Assembly (NCBI RefSeq): GCF_018785265.1
Contig: NZ_WQPK01000047.1
Span: 1 to 64,000 of the forward strand
Length of the DNA stretch: 64,000 nucleotides
Direction of reading: 5' to 3'
DNA from: Collinsella aerofaciens
GTDB taxonomy: Bacteria; Actinomycetota; Coriobacteriia; Coriobacteriales; Coriobacteriaceae
Part shown: piece after piece, positions 32,216-40,450 of the stretch
Position numbering within the stretch: position 1 is the first letter of the stretch
Layout: each line of letters starts with the position of its first letter
Notes under the pieces: generated by a model
Databases searched by the model: none
Seen by the model: the letters and a program-made list of their open reading frames with translations, nothing else
What the model was told of the DNA's origin: nothing
Made by a program: the position numbers and the translations under genes

Positions 32216-32863
32216 ATGCGCGTGCTTGATTTGACTCACACTATTAGGGAAGACATGCCGGTATTTCCCGGAGCCGATACACCCAAGCTGCTGCCGGCGA
32301 GCACCTACGAGCACGACGGATTTAAAGAGACGCTCATGCAGATGTACACCCATACGGGGACGCATATGGATCCACCGGCGCATCTGTTTGCCGACCGCAA
32401 GACGCTCGATGCGTTTCCGGCAAGCCAGTTTATAGGCAGGGCATTGGTTGTCGATTGCCGCATGCTCGCCGAGGGTGAGGCCATTACTGTGGAGCAGCTC
32501 CGTCCCTATGGCGATAAGGTGACCCAAGCCGAGTTTTTGCTGTTCAACTTGGGTTGGGATAAGCGTTGGGGAACCGAGGCGTACTTTGGCGACTATCCTT
32601 GCGTGGACGATGAGGTGTTGGACCTGATCATCGACGGCGGCTACAAGGGCATCGGCTTTGATGTAATTGGACTCGACCCCATCGCGGACGAAAACCTGAC
32701 GCGCCACAAGAAGTTGTTCCGCGCATGCGATATCGTCAACATCGAGAATCTTAAGGACTTGGACTGTTGCGGCGACGATCTGTTCTGGTTTAGCTGCGCA
32801 CCGCTCAAAATCGAGGATTGCGACGGCTCGCCCATTCGCGCAATCGCGTGGTTTGAGGATTAA
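32216..32863 (+). CDS. Cyclase-family hydrolase (kynurenine formamidase-like)
   Basis: A 215-residue metal-dependent hydrolase of the cyclase/KynB family. The metal-binding signature HTGTHMDPPAH (His46, His50, Asp52, His56) is intact. The opening VLDLTHTIREDMPVFPGAD is typical. An ATG with GGGGA upstream at 32216 is chosen over earlier in-frame codons. Family members hydrolyse formylkynurenine, isatin or other amides and lactones; with no tryptophan-catabolism genes nearby, the substrate here is open. Confidence 0.88.
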   Translation: MRVLDLTHTIREDMPVFPGADTPKLLPASTYEHDGFKETLMQMYTHTGTHMDPPAHLFADRKTLDAFPASQFIGRALVVDCRMLAEGEAITVEQLRPYGDKVTQAEFLLFNLGWDKRWGTEAYFGDYPCVDDEVLDLIIDGGYKGIGFDVIGLDPIADENLTRHKKLFRACDIVNIENLKDLDCCGDDLFWFSCAPLKIEDCDGSPIRAIAWFED

Positions 32864-32925
32864 AGCGCCCTGTTCCATCTGTCGAAGAACATTCACCTTC
32901 GATTCGCAAGCGTGCCGTGTGAGTC

Positions 32926-32966
32926 AAAAAGCGGGCCGCGCCGGGGATTTCCGGCGCGGCCCGCTT
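32926..32966 (-). terminator. Rho-independent terminator of the 2-hydroxyacid dehydrogenase gene
   Basis: A 16-bp perfect stem (32929-32944 with 32951-32966), 6-base loop. On the minus strand it is followed by TTTTT. It may also stop read-through from the cyclase gene. Confidence 0.9.
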
Positions 32967-33007
32967 AGTATCGCGCATAGATTCGCAAGGTTGCGGTAGC
33001 CAGCGGC

Positions 33008-33985
33008 CTACTTTGCGTCGTAGGCCTCGGCGTCCCACCAGTCGAGCTGGGCGATGTTGTCGCGGATGTGCTGGCAGCTCTTGTGGAAGCCCTCGAGCTC
33101 GTGCTCGGACAGGTCCAGCGTGTAGACCTCCTCGACGCCCTCGGCACCGATCACGCACGGCAGGGAGGTGAAGATGCCCTCCTCGCCATACTGGCCGGTC
33201 ATGAGCGTGGAGGCGGAAAGCACGGCGTGCTCGTTATGCAGCACGGCGGCGCAAACGCGCGCGGCGGAGTTGGCGACGGCGTACTCGGTGCACTGTTTGC
33301 CCTGGTAGGTTACGTAGCCGCCCTTGCGCGCGAGCTCCTCGACCTCCATGTGGTCAAAGGCGTACTTGTCGGGGTTCTCGGCCTGAAGCTCGTTAAGGCT
33401 CTTGCCGGCGATGGTTGCGGCCTTAAAGGCGGCCAACTGGCTAAAGCCGTGCTCGCCGATCATGTAGGCGTCGATGGACTTGGGGCTCACGCCGACCTTC
33501 TTGGAGATCTCGGTGCGCAGGCGGGCGGAGTCCAGGCCGCAGCCCGAGCCGATGATCTTCTTGGGATCGTAGCCGGTCAGGTGCCACAGCTCGGTGCACA
33601 CGACGTCGCAGGGGTTGGAGATGCTCACGAAGATGCCGTCAAAGCCGGCGTCGACGATGCGCTTGGCAAAGGTGCGGGCGGCGTCGGTGGTAAAGAACAG
33701 CTCGCCGTCGCGGTTGCCGGCGGCCAGCGCGACCTTGCCGGCGGCGTTGACGATGACGTCGCAGCAGGCAAGCTCCTCGTAGTGGTCGTAGCAGTTGACG
33801 ATCTTGGTGTTGTACGGGACAAACGAAAGGGAGTCGCGCAGGTCCTGGACCTCGGACGTCACCTTGGCCTCGTTGATATCGCACAGGTACAGCTCATCGG
33901 CAATGCCCTGCATGAGCAGACTGTTGGCAACATGTGCTCCTACGTGGCCCTGGCCGACCACACCGATCTTACGCGTTTGGTACAT
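33008..33985 (-). CDS. L-lactate/malate dehydrogenase family, L-2-hydroxyacid type
   Basis: A 325-residue NAD-dependent dehydrogenase. The nucleotide-binding glycine motif is GVVGQGHVGAHVAN (9-22), the family SNPCDVV follows at 123-129, LDSARLR carries the substrate Arg, and the catalytic His179 is in IGEHGFSQ. The active-site loop after NAAGK (VALAAGNRDGELFF) lacks the Gln of typical LDH and the Arg of MDH, and looks more like L-2-hydroxyisocaproate dehydrogenase. So the substrate may be a branched or aromatic 2-oxoacid rather than pyruvate. The start at 33985 is set by AAAGGA on the minus strand; a longer frame lacks a site. Confidence 0.85.
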   Translation of the reverse strand: MYQTRKIGVVGQGHVGAHVANSLLMQGIADELYLCDINEAKVTSEVQDLRDSLSFVPYNTKIVNCYDHYEELACCDVIVNAAGKVALAAGNRDGELFFTTDAARTFAKRIVDAGFDGIFVSISNPCDVVCTELWHLTGYDPKKIIGSGCGLDSARLRTEISKKVGVSPKSIDAYMIGEHGFSQLAAFKAATIAGKSLNELQAENPDKYAFDHMEVEELARKGGYVTYQGKQCTEYAVANSAARVCAAVLHNEHAVLSASTLMTGQYGEEGIFTSLPCVIGAEGVEEVYTLDLSEHELEGFHKSCQHIRDNIAQLDWWDAEAYDAK

Positions 33986-34195
33986 ATATGTATCCTTTCG
34001 GCCGAGTTTTTCGCGTCGAACCATTGTAGCGTCCTGCTGCCACTTTGCTAGGCTAAAGCGCCATAGATTTTTGGGCATGCCTTAATCTCTACTTTTGGAG
34101 TGATTTGGGCCGCTGACGGCATCGCCGGGCGATGTACTCGCGCGGATGGGGCCGGTCGTTGTACCATAACTGCAACTGACTCGTAAGGAGCATTC

Positions 34196-35122
34196 ATGCC
34201 CATTCGCATCCCCGACGCCCTCCCTGCCGCCGCGCAGCTCGAGAGCGAGAACATCTTTGTCATGACCGAGTACCGCGCGCTGCACCAGGACATCCGTCCG
34301 CTGCGCGTGCTCATCCTCAACCTCATGCCCACCAAAATCGCTACCGAGACGCAGATCATGCGCAAGCTCTCCAACACGCCGCTGCAGGTGGAGGTGGACC
34401 TGCTGCGCACGAAAACGCACGAGGCCACGCACGTGAGCGCCGGCCACCTGGAGACGTTCTACCGCACGTTCGACGACATCCGCGACATCCACTACGACGG
34501 CCTGATCATCACGGGCGCGCCGGTGGAGCAGATGCCGTTCGAGGAGGTCGACTACTGGCCCGAGCTCTGCCAGATCATGGATTGGTCCACCACGCACGTG
34601 CACTCTACGCTGCACATTTGTTGGGGCGCGCAGGCCGGCCTGTACCATCATTACGGCATCCAGAAGTACGACCTGCCGGCAAAGGCGAGCGGCGTGTTCG
34701 AGCATTATCTGGTGAAGCCGCAAAGCCCGCTGGTCCGCGGCTTTGACGACCGCTTCTATGCCGTACATTCGCGCAACACCGACGTGCGCCGCGAGGACGT
34801 GGAGGCCGAGCCGCAGCTTGAGGTCGTGGCCGTGTCCGACGAGGTGGGCCTGTACATCGTCAAGTCGACCGACAGCCGTCGCTTCTTTGTCTTTGGTCAC
34901 CCCGAGTACGATACCGACACGCTGCGCCTGGAGTACGAGCGCGACGTGAAGCGCGGCCTCAACCCTCAGGTGCCGGCGCATTACTTCCCGGGCGACGACC
35001 CCTCCGTCGATCCGCGCAACGTCTGGCGCAGCCAAGCTCAGCTGTTCTACACCAACTGGCTCAACTACTACGTCTACCAGACCACGCCCTACGACCTGGC
35101 CCGCGCCGGCGAGGAGCACTAG
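34196..35122 (+). CDS. metA: Homoserine O-acetyltransferase (MetA family)
   Basis: A 308-residue enzyme of methionine synthesis that acylates L-homoserine. Catalytic Cys142 (HICWGAQA), His235 and Glu237 ([10 protein letters not shown]) fall exactly at E. coli MetA numbering. Residue 111 is Glu (GAPVEQM); in characterised MetA proteins Glu111 favours acetyl-CoA and Gly111 succinyl-CoA, so this copy is predicted to transfer acetyl. The ribosome site is TAAGGAG. It is transcribed divergently from the dehydrogenase across a 210-base gap. No other methionine gene is adjacent. Confidence 0.94.
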   Translation: MPIRIPDALPAAAQLESENIFVMTEYRALHQDIRPLRVLILNLMPTKIATETQIMRKLSNTPLQVEVDLLRTKTHEATHVSAGHLETFYRTFDDIRDIHYDGLIITGAPVEQMPFEEVDYWPELCQIMDWSTTHVHSTLHICWGAQAGLYHHYGIQKYDLPAKASGVFEHYLVKPQSPLVRGFDDRFYAVHSRNTDVRREDVEAEPQLEVVAVSDEVGLYIVKSTDSRRFFVFGHPEYDTDTLRLEYERDVKRGLNPQVPAHYFPGDDPSVDPRNVWRSQAQLFYTNWLNYYVYQTTPYDLARAGEEH

Positions 35123-35164
35123 GCTGCGATGGTACTGCTGTAGCCGTGGCTGATATGGCGGCGA

Positions 35165-35761
35165 TTAGGCGCTGATGATGTGGGGTAGCGGCAGGTCGTG
35201 AGCGTCGGTGGGAACGCGGTCGACGTGCTGCTCGTCAAAGGCGATGCCGATGATTTGGCATGCGGGCGAGAGCATAGGCAGGTAGCGGTCGTAACAACCG
35301 CCGCCGTAGCCCAGGCGCGCGCCGGTTTGGTCGAAGGCCACGAGCGGCACGACGATCATGTCGAGAGCTTCGGCAGGCATGATGGGGAAGCGGTCGCTGT
35401 CGATGTCCGTGGCCGCGAAGGCCCGCGTGGGGTGGGCGATAAACGGAGCCGCGGACGCATCGTCGGCGGCAACTGCCCGCATGCACATGCGCTGGCCACA
35501 AGCTGCGGCATCAATTGCCGAGAGCATGCACGGATAGGCTACGCGCCAGCCGCGCACGGCGGCCGCAACGGCAAACGCGGCAGGGTCTGCCTCGGAACCC
35601 ATCGCGGCATAGACGGCAACGGTGCGCGGCGCCGCGGCATCCAAGCGGCCCAGCAGCTCAACCAGCCGCGCACAGATATCAGCAGACTTCGCCGCCCGCA
35701 CATCCAAATCGAGAGCATCGCGCCGAGCAATCACCGCCCGCCGCAACTCAGCCTTGTCCAT
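35165..35761 (-). CDS. 5-formyltetrahydrofolate cyclo-ligase
   Basis: A 198-residue ATP-dependent enzyme converting 5-formyl-THF to 5,10-methenyl-THF. The N-terminus KAELRRAVIARRDAL carries the nucleotide-contacting basic residues, and LGYGGGCYDRYL is the family signature. The start at 35761 (MDKAELRR) is favoured by the AGAGGG site; nine extra upstream codons lack support. It is convergent with metA, with stops 42 bases apart. Confidence 0.93.
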   Translation of the reverse strand: MDKAELRRAVIARRDALDLDVRAAKSADICARLVELLGRLDAAAPRTVAVYAAMGSEADPAAFAVAAAVRGWRVAYPCMLSAIDAAACGQRMCMRAVAADDASAAPFIAHPTRAFAATDIDSDRFPIMPAEALDMIVVPLVAFDQTGARLGYGGGCYDRYLPMLSPACQIIGIAFDEQHVDRVPTDAHDLPLPHIISA

Positions 35762-35780
35762 CCCGGCCCTCTCTCCCAAA

Positions 35781-35824
35781 CCTACCAAAAAGGGACAGGT
35801 TTATTTTGGCAGGCTTTATCTGGG
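35781..35824 (-). repeat. CTACCAAAAT dispersed repeat, copy 3 (inverted)
   Basis: On the minus strand it reads CCCAGATAAAGCCTGCCAAA, then TAAACCTGTCCC and TTTTTGGTAGG, almost the same as copy 1 at 24950. It lies just upstream of the cyclo-ligase start, as copies 1 and 2 lie upstream of genes. Confidence 0.7.
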
Positions 35825-35829
35825 CAAAC

Positions 35830-35870
35830 GTCGAAGCCGCCACAAAGGCGCCCTTTGTGGCGGCTTCGAC
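35830..35870. terminator. 19-bp perfect hairpin after hicB
   Basis: Arms 35830-35848 and 35852-35870 pair over 19 bp around CGC. The T tract on the minus strand is weak (GTTTG). It probably ends the hicAB transcript. Confidence 0.65.
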
Positions 35871-35882
35871 TCGACGTTGGCT

Positions 35883-36212
35883 TCACAGCGCCGCAGCGAT
35901 CGCTTCAGTCACAAACTTATTGAGTGACTCACCCTTCTTTGCCGCTGCCAGCGCTGCTTGCTTGTGGAGCTCAGAGCCCGTTCTTACGTTGAACGAGCCC
36001 TTAAAAGCCCGCTCGGGTTCCTTGCCCTTCTCGGCGCAAAACTCAAGGTAATCGTCGACGGCGTCGTGGAAGCATTGCTCCACTTCTTCAGCCGTGGAGC
36101 CTTCAAATACGATTGCGTCCCTAATGCCGGCGACCATACCTGTTAGCACATGCTGTTCGGCATCGAACTCGACCGGGGCGAAATAACCCTTGTATGCCAA
36201 AACGTTACTCAT
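35883..36212 (-). CDS. hicB: HicB family antitoxin
   Basis: A 109-residue antitoxin. The N-terminal partial RNase-H-like domain has the family pattern (YKGYFAPVEFDAEQHVLTGMV; GIRDAIVFEGSTAEEVEQCFHDAVDDYLEFC), and the C-terminus is a ribbon-helix-helix-like DNA-binding segment (SFNVRTGSELHKQAALAAAKK). The ATG at 36212 is set by GGAGG and overlaps the end of hicA by 8 bases (ATGAGTAA), so translation is coupled. It neutralises HicA and probably represses the pair through the dyad at 36483. Confidence 0.92.
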   Translation of the reverse strand: MSNVLAYKGYFAPVEFDAEQHVLTGMVAGIRDAIVFEGSTAEEVEQCFHDAVDDYLEFCAEKGKEPERAFKGSFNVRTGSELHKQAALAAAKKGESLNKFVTEAIAAAL

Positions 36213-36468
36213 GACTACCTCCGACATCTTGCAGAAAGCGAACGATGTTTCGAATGGTCCCCGCTGTCAATTCGTCAGATGGATGAGGCGCGTGCATTAC
36301 GAACATCCTGCCATCTGATGGCCTGTAGAAGCGAACGCGCGATCCGGATGTCTTGCCTTTGCGGTCCATTTCAAAGCCATATGAAGCCATAACTTTAAGA
36401 AAGTCAGCGAATCTATACGTTGAAGGACAGCTAAGCAGCTGGGCGATGAGTTTATCGGATCGAGTCAT
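36205..36468 (-). CDS. hicA: HicA family toxin (mRNA interferase)
   Basis: An 87-residue double-stranded RNA-binding-domain-like toxin. The family layout is visible: KLIAQLLSCPSTYRFADFLK, a GSRVRFYRPSDGR strand, and HAPHPSDELTAGTIRNIVRFL at the end. The usual GSHHxF catalytic histidine position reads GSRVRF, as in a divergent HicA subgroup, so RNase activity should not be assumed. The start has GAGGCGGG. It is the first gene of the pair. Confidence 0.88.
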   Translation of the reverse strand: MTRSDKLIAQLLSCPSTYRFADFLKVMASYGFEMDRKGKTSGSRVRFYRPSDGRMFVMHAPHPSDELTAGTIRNIVRFLQDVGGSHE

Positions 36469-36482
36469 CCCGCCTCACATTC

Positions 36483-36503
36483 TGCAACTGTATTCTAGTT
36501 GCA
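36483..36503. promoter_or_regulatory. Candidate HicB operator
   Basis: TGCAACT (36483-36489) and AGTTGCA (36497-36503) form a perfect 7-7-7 dyad 15 bases upstream of the hicA start, where an autoregulatory antitoxin would bind. Confidence 0.6.
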
Positions 36504-36626
36504 ATTTCAGTTTGATGCAAGCATCTCTACTATAGAACATGTGTGCGTATAGAACAAGTGTTCGAATCACAACTGAGGAAGGAGACAGGCACCTTTGTGG
36601 TGGTCTGTGCTGTGGAGTGGGCGTCT

Positions 36627-36703
36627 GCGGCGGTTTGTCTCAATCTGCAACAGTAACTCGGCAAAATTGGACCTAGATGTTGCAGATTGAGACAAACCGC
36701 CGC
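36627..36703. repeat. 26-bp perfect inverted repeat
   Basis: Arms 36627-36652 and 36678-36703 are fully complementary around a 25-base loop. It lies between the divergent hicAB promoter and the M16 peptidase terminator. There is no T tract. Confidence 0.9.
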
Positions 36704-36734
36704 GGTGGGCTGCGCCACCCCGCTCAAACCGCAG

Positions 36735-36776
36735 AAAAAAGGTAGATTTTCAGACATGTCCCAAAAATCTACCTTT
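36735..36776 (-). terminator. Rho-independent terminator of the M16 peptidase gene
   Basis: A 13-bp perfect stem (36738-36750 with 36764-36776). On the minus strand it runs into a T tract (36735-36740). It starts 9 bases after the peptidase stop. Confidence 0.85.
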
Positions 36777-36784
36777 GCCGTGCG

Positions 36785-39700
36785 TTAGCCCATCAGGTCG
36801 ACGACGTTAAAGTCGGCGTTGCTCTTGGCGATGACTTCGCGGCCGCCAAAGACGCAGGTGGGCGACTCGGCTGCGATGCGCGTCACGTCGGCGCCGAGCG
36901 AGCGGAGCTCACCGGGCGTGGCGGCGAGCATCTGGGCGCGGCGCTCCTCGCGTGCGTGCGGATCGAGCCCGGCCAGGTAGGTCGTGTTGCGGCGCTTGGT
37001 GAGCGCGTACGGCTTCACCGGTGCGTCCATGCCGCTCACGCAGCTCACGATAAAGCCCTCAAAGGCGGCCTCGTCGGGCTCAAAGCTGCCGAGCCATTCG
37101 CCTGCGCGCTCCACGCGCTCAATCGAAGGATCGATTGCCGGGTCGCGGTAGGTGTAGAACGCCGCCTGACGCTCGCCGGCTGCGCGGAATCCGCAGCCGT
37201 ACGCACCGCCCTTCACGCGAATCTCGTTCCACAGGTAGTCGTAGGAGAGTGCGTTGGCAGCCACGGCCCAAGCGCCTGTCACGTCAATGCCCAAGCGACG
37301 CGGGTCGCACGCGCTTGCCGCAAAGCAGATGTCGCTGGGGATGACGAAAGCCTCGTGACGGTCGCGCGGCGCCGGCACCACGAGCGCGTCGCGGCCGGTA
37401 TCGGCGCCGTCGCCAGCGTCCAGCCCAAGGTCGCCCGCGGCATCCCAGTACGCGTCAAAGTCTTCGTCGCTGCCGGTAAAGCTCGCCATGCAGCCATCGG
37501 CCACAAAGATGCGGCCTGCCAGCTCGGCAAGCTTGGCGCGCAGGTCGTCCAGTCGCTCGTCAAAGTGGTCGAGCAGATCGCGCAGGAACAGGTAGAAGTC
37601 CACGCCCGAAAGCTGCTCGCGAACCACGGCCGAAGGTGAGCTGTAGCTCATCGCGCGACCGAGCGCCGCCGAGTGACCATTGTTGATAAAGCCCTGCTCA
37701 AGCCCAATGCGAATCTGCGTGAGCACGTCGCGCACGCGATCGGCGTCGGCGTCTGCCAAAAGCGTGCTCGACCATACCTCGCGCGGCAGGCTCGCCAGCG
37801 CATTGATCTTCTCGGACAGGGCGCCGGCGCTCACCAGCAGGTAGGGGCGCACACCGTCCACGTCGGGCTGGGTCATGACCTCGGTCGTAAAGCTCAAAAA
37901 GCCCAGCTTGCCGGCGAGCAAGTTGTCGAGCTCCTCGGCCGAATGCTCACGCGTGGGCAGCTGCTTAAACAGGCGGCAGAGCAGTGTCGCATAGGGCAGG
38001 TCCTCAAATGCGACGCAGCTCAGGTCGAAATACTGCATGGCGTAGGCCAGGCGGTTGGTGGGGATGCCGTGGCGCAGGCAGGGGATGGGCGCAGTCGTGT
38101 CCACGACCAGTGGCGGCTCGGGGCGCACCTCGCCAATGTCGGACACGCGCAGGCGCGGCAGCGTGGCCTTGGCCTCGGGTGTGTCCTCTGCCTCCTGCGC
38201 GGCACGCAGCGCGGCCGTGCGCTCGACCACGTCGGCCAGCTCGGCATCGGTCATGGCGTCGCGCTTGGCTGCCAGCTCGGCGGCTTCGGCACCCTCCGAA
38301 CCCTCGGCGGCGTCCACCGGCACCAGCTCGACCAGAGCCATGTGGTCGTTTTCCAGCACCAGCTCGTGCAGCAGGTCCTCAAAATAGCTGCCGTCCAGCT
38401 CGCCACGCAGCTCCTCGTACACCGGGCCGTACTTGAGCGCCAGCGTCGCGGCGTCGTCATCGTAGAGCCACGTGCTCAGCGCGTCGCACGCAATGGCCAC
38501 GCCGTCGGCGATGCCATAGTCGCGCTGGCGCAGGTCGTACTCGTTGCTGCTGATGATGGCTTCCAGGCGCTCGCGCGGAACGCCGTGCTCGCACAGGTCG
38601 CGGCAGGCGTCCTGGAATACGCGACGCAGCTCGCGCGCCACGTCGGGCTGCGCGTTTTGCAGCATGATGAGCTCGTAGGGCTGCAGGCTCTCGGCCGCGG
38701 TATAGCTCACCACGTTGCCGCCCAGGCCGGCGGCCAGAATTGCCTTCTTAACCGGCGCTTCGTTGGAGCCCAGCAGCGCCTCGAACAGGATATCCGCCGC
38801 GATCGTGCGCTTGCGGTCGAGCGCGCTGCCCAGCACCAGGCCCAGGCCAACCAGGGCGTTCTCGGGCGTGGTTGCCATCTCGATGCGCTTATACTCACAG
38901 GTCACGGGCGCTTGCACGCCCAGCGGATTGGGCGCCAGTGCGGACGGGTCCTCGCCGGCGGCAACGGCAGTGTCCATGCGGCGGCTCGCGGCACTCGGCT
39001 GCGACAGATAGCGCTCGTCCAAAAAGGCCAGTGCTCGGTCCACGTCCAGGTCGCCGTAGAGCGTTATATAAGAGTTGGAAGGATTGTAGTGGCGCGCGTG
39101 CGTGTCCAGGAACTGCTCGTAGGTGAGCGTGGGAATCGCGCGCGGGTCGCCGCCGCTCTCGTGCGCATAGGCGGTGTCGGGATAGAGCGCGGCGTTAACA
39201 GCATCGTCCAGCACGCTCATGGGGTCGGACAGCGCGCCCTTCATTTCGTTGAACACCACACCGTTATAGCGCAGCGTGCCCTCGCGCAGGCTCGCGGAGC
39301 TGCCGTCGACCTCGCCCTCGGCGCCCTCCGGCAGGTCCAGTTCGTAGTGCCAGCCCTCCTGCTCAAAAATAGTCGGCTTGGTGTAGATGGCCGGGTTGAA
39401 CACCGCGTCCAGGTACACGTCCATCAGGTTGTACAGGTCCTGCTCGTTGGTGGTGGCAACGGGGTAGATGGTTTTGTCGGGGTAGGTCATGGCGTTGAGG
39501 AACGTCTGCATGGAGCTCTTGATCAGATCGACGAATGGCTCCTTGACGGGGAACTTGGCCGATCCGCACAGCACCGAGTGCTCAAGAATATGGAACACGC
39601 CGGTGGAATCGGCCGGCGGCGTCTTAAAGCCAATGGCAAAGGCCTTGTTTTCGTCGTCGCACGCCAGGTACAGCAGGCGAGCGCCCGATGCGGTGTGGCG

Positions 39701-39829
39701 CAGCACGTAGGCGTCCGAGTCGAGCTCGGGCACGGTCTCGCGGCGCTCGACGGCAAAGCCGTGGCAGGTGGTGCCGGGCACCAGCAGTGCGGCGGCAGCG
39801 GTGCGCGGGTCGGTTGAGGTGGTGGACAT
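36785..39829 (-). CDS. M16C-family zinc metallopeptidase (PreP/insulinase-like)
   Basis: A 1014-residue intracellular peptidase of the presequence-protease subfamily, which degrades short unstructured peptides in a closed chamber. The inverted zinc motif HILEHSVLCGS gives His80-x-x-Glu83-His84. FLNAMTYPDKTIYPVATTNE is diagnostic of this subfamily. The four-domain, single-chain length (about 970-1000) is as expected. No signal peptide is visible. GGAGA precedes the ATG at 39829; an 86-codon open extension upstream crosses repetitive DNA and lacks a site. It ends in a good terminator. Confidence 0.93.
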   Translation of the reverse strand: MSTTSTDPRTAAAALLVPGTTCHGFAVERRETVPELDSDAYVLRHTASGARLLYLACDDENKAFAIGFKTPPADSTGVFHILEHSVLCGSAKFPVKEPFVDLIKSSMQTFLNAMTYPDKTIYPVATTNEQDLYNLMDVYLDAVFNPAIYTKPTIFEQEGWHYELDLPEGAEGEVDGSSASLREGTLRYNGVVFNEMKGALSDPMSVLDDAVNAALYPDTAYAHESGGDPRAIPTLTYEQFLDTHARHYNPSNSYITLYGDLDVDRALAFLDERYLSQPSAASRRMDTAVAAGEDPSALAPNPLGVQAPVTCEYKRIEMATTPENALVGLGLVLGSALDRKRTIAADILFEALLGSNEAPVKKAILAAGLGGNVVSYTAAESLQPYELIMLQNAQPDVARELRRVFQDACRDLCEHGVPRERLEAIISSNEYDLRQRDYGIADGVAIACDALSTWLYDDDAATLALKYGPVYEELRGELDGSYFEDLLHELVLENDHMALVELVPVDAAEGSEGAEAAELAAKRDAMTDAELADVVERTAALRAAQEAEDTPEAKATLPRLRVSDIGEVRPEPPLVVDTTAPIPCLRHGIPTNRLAYAMQYFDLSCVAFEDLPYATLLCRLFKQLPTREHSAEELDNLLAGKLGFLSFTTEVMTQPDVDGVRPYLLVSAGALSEKINALASLPREVWSSTLLADADADRVRDVLTQIRIGLEQGFINNGHSAALGRAMSYSSPSAVVREQLSGVDFYLFLRDLLDHFDERLDDLRAKLAELAGRIFVADGCMASFTGSDEDFDAYWDAAGDLGLDAGDGADTGRDALVVPAPRDRHEAFVIPSDICFAASACDPRRLGIDVTGAWAVAANALSYDYLWNEIRVKGGAYGCGFRAAGERQAAFYTYRDPAIDPSIERVERAGEWLGSFEPDEAAFEGFIVSCVSGMDAPVKPYALTKRRNTTYLAGLDPHAREERRAQMLAATPGELRSLGADVTRIAAESPTCVFGGREVIAKSNADFNVVDLMG

Positions 39830-39994
39830 ATGCAGTCTCCTTTGACGCCTCAGCGGGGGCGAATCGAGTCGAATCCTCGAGAGTATACCCATATGGGGCC
39901 GCGGTTCTGCAGCGAACTGAAGGCGATACCGGCGGATTGGGTAAAGGCCCCGCGTGACCGCCGCGCGAGCGTGGAAATTTGGACACTCGCCAAA

Positions 39995-40140
39995 CGAGAG
40001 TGGATATTCGGACGGACGAGCGAGGATTTCCGGATACCTATCGAACGAGAGTGGATATTTGGACGGAATTTGCCTCAAAAGCCCCAAAAACCGTCCAAAT
40101 ATCCACTCTCGATATCCGACCGTCCGAAAATCCTCACTCG
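39995..40140. repeat. Complex inverted and direct repeats between the peptidase and AlbA_2 genes
   Basis: A 21-base sequence CGAGAGTGGATATTTGGACGG (40046-40066) is perfectly inverted at 40091-40111 and directly repeated with one change at 39995-40015. Flanking GGACGAGCGAGGATTT is inverted near 40113-40140, extending the hairpin. The 621-base gap 39830-40450 holds only repeats and promoters, no gene. Confidence 0.85.
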
Positions 40141-40319
40141 TCCATCACCCGCGTATCTCTCGTCTCTCATTCGTCTCTAATATGAGAGATGACAGGAAGA
40201 TGAGAGAAAAATATGAGAGATAACTGAGCAGCAAAGAGACAGGCAATCATGGTATTGTCTCAATACCGATTGTTCTACCAGCAAAAATATGTATAAATGA
40301 AGCAAGTGGTAGACATTCC

Positions 40320-40373
40320 ATCTCTATCTATCTCTTATCTCTAAGCCGAGAGATAGAGAGATAGATGAGAGAT
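40320..40373. promoter_or_regulatory. GAGAGATA-rich palindrome upstream of the AlbA_2 gene
   Basis: A left arm 40320-40342 and right arm 40349-40373 built from ATCTCT/AGAGAT units pair nearly perfectly. GAGAGATAACTGAG occurs twice nearby (40213-40226 and 40380-40393), and other GAGAGA units lie at 40161-40210. This looks like a clustered operator for the downstream DNA-binding protein. Confidence 0.55.
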
Positions 40374-40450
40374 AATTACGAGAGATAACTGAGAGACGAG
40401 GGAAATCTATCCGCGGCATTCTCCGCAGGACCGAGCGAAAGGACGTGCAG

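Noticed and set aside
36532..36555. Two ATAGAAC half-sites near hicAB as operators of the third GntR
   Set aside because: Half-site spacing is 17 bases rather than the 10 seen in the sites before the third SIS gene; probably chance.
37673..39817. 714-codon open frame antisense to the M16 peptidase
   Set aside because: Composition is that of a frame shadow and the opposite strand has all peptidase motifs.
40141..40400. GAGAGATA repeats considered as a CRISPR array
   Set aside because: Units are short, irregularly spaced and mutually palindromic; no constant repeat/spacer periodicity and no cas genes.
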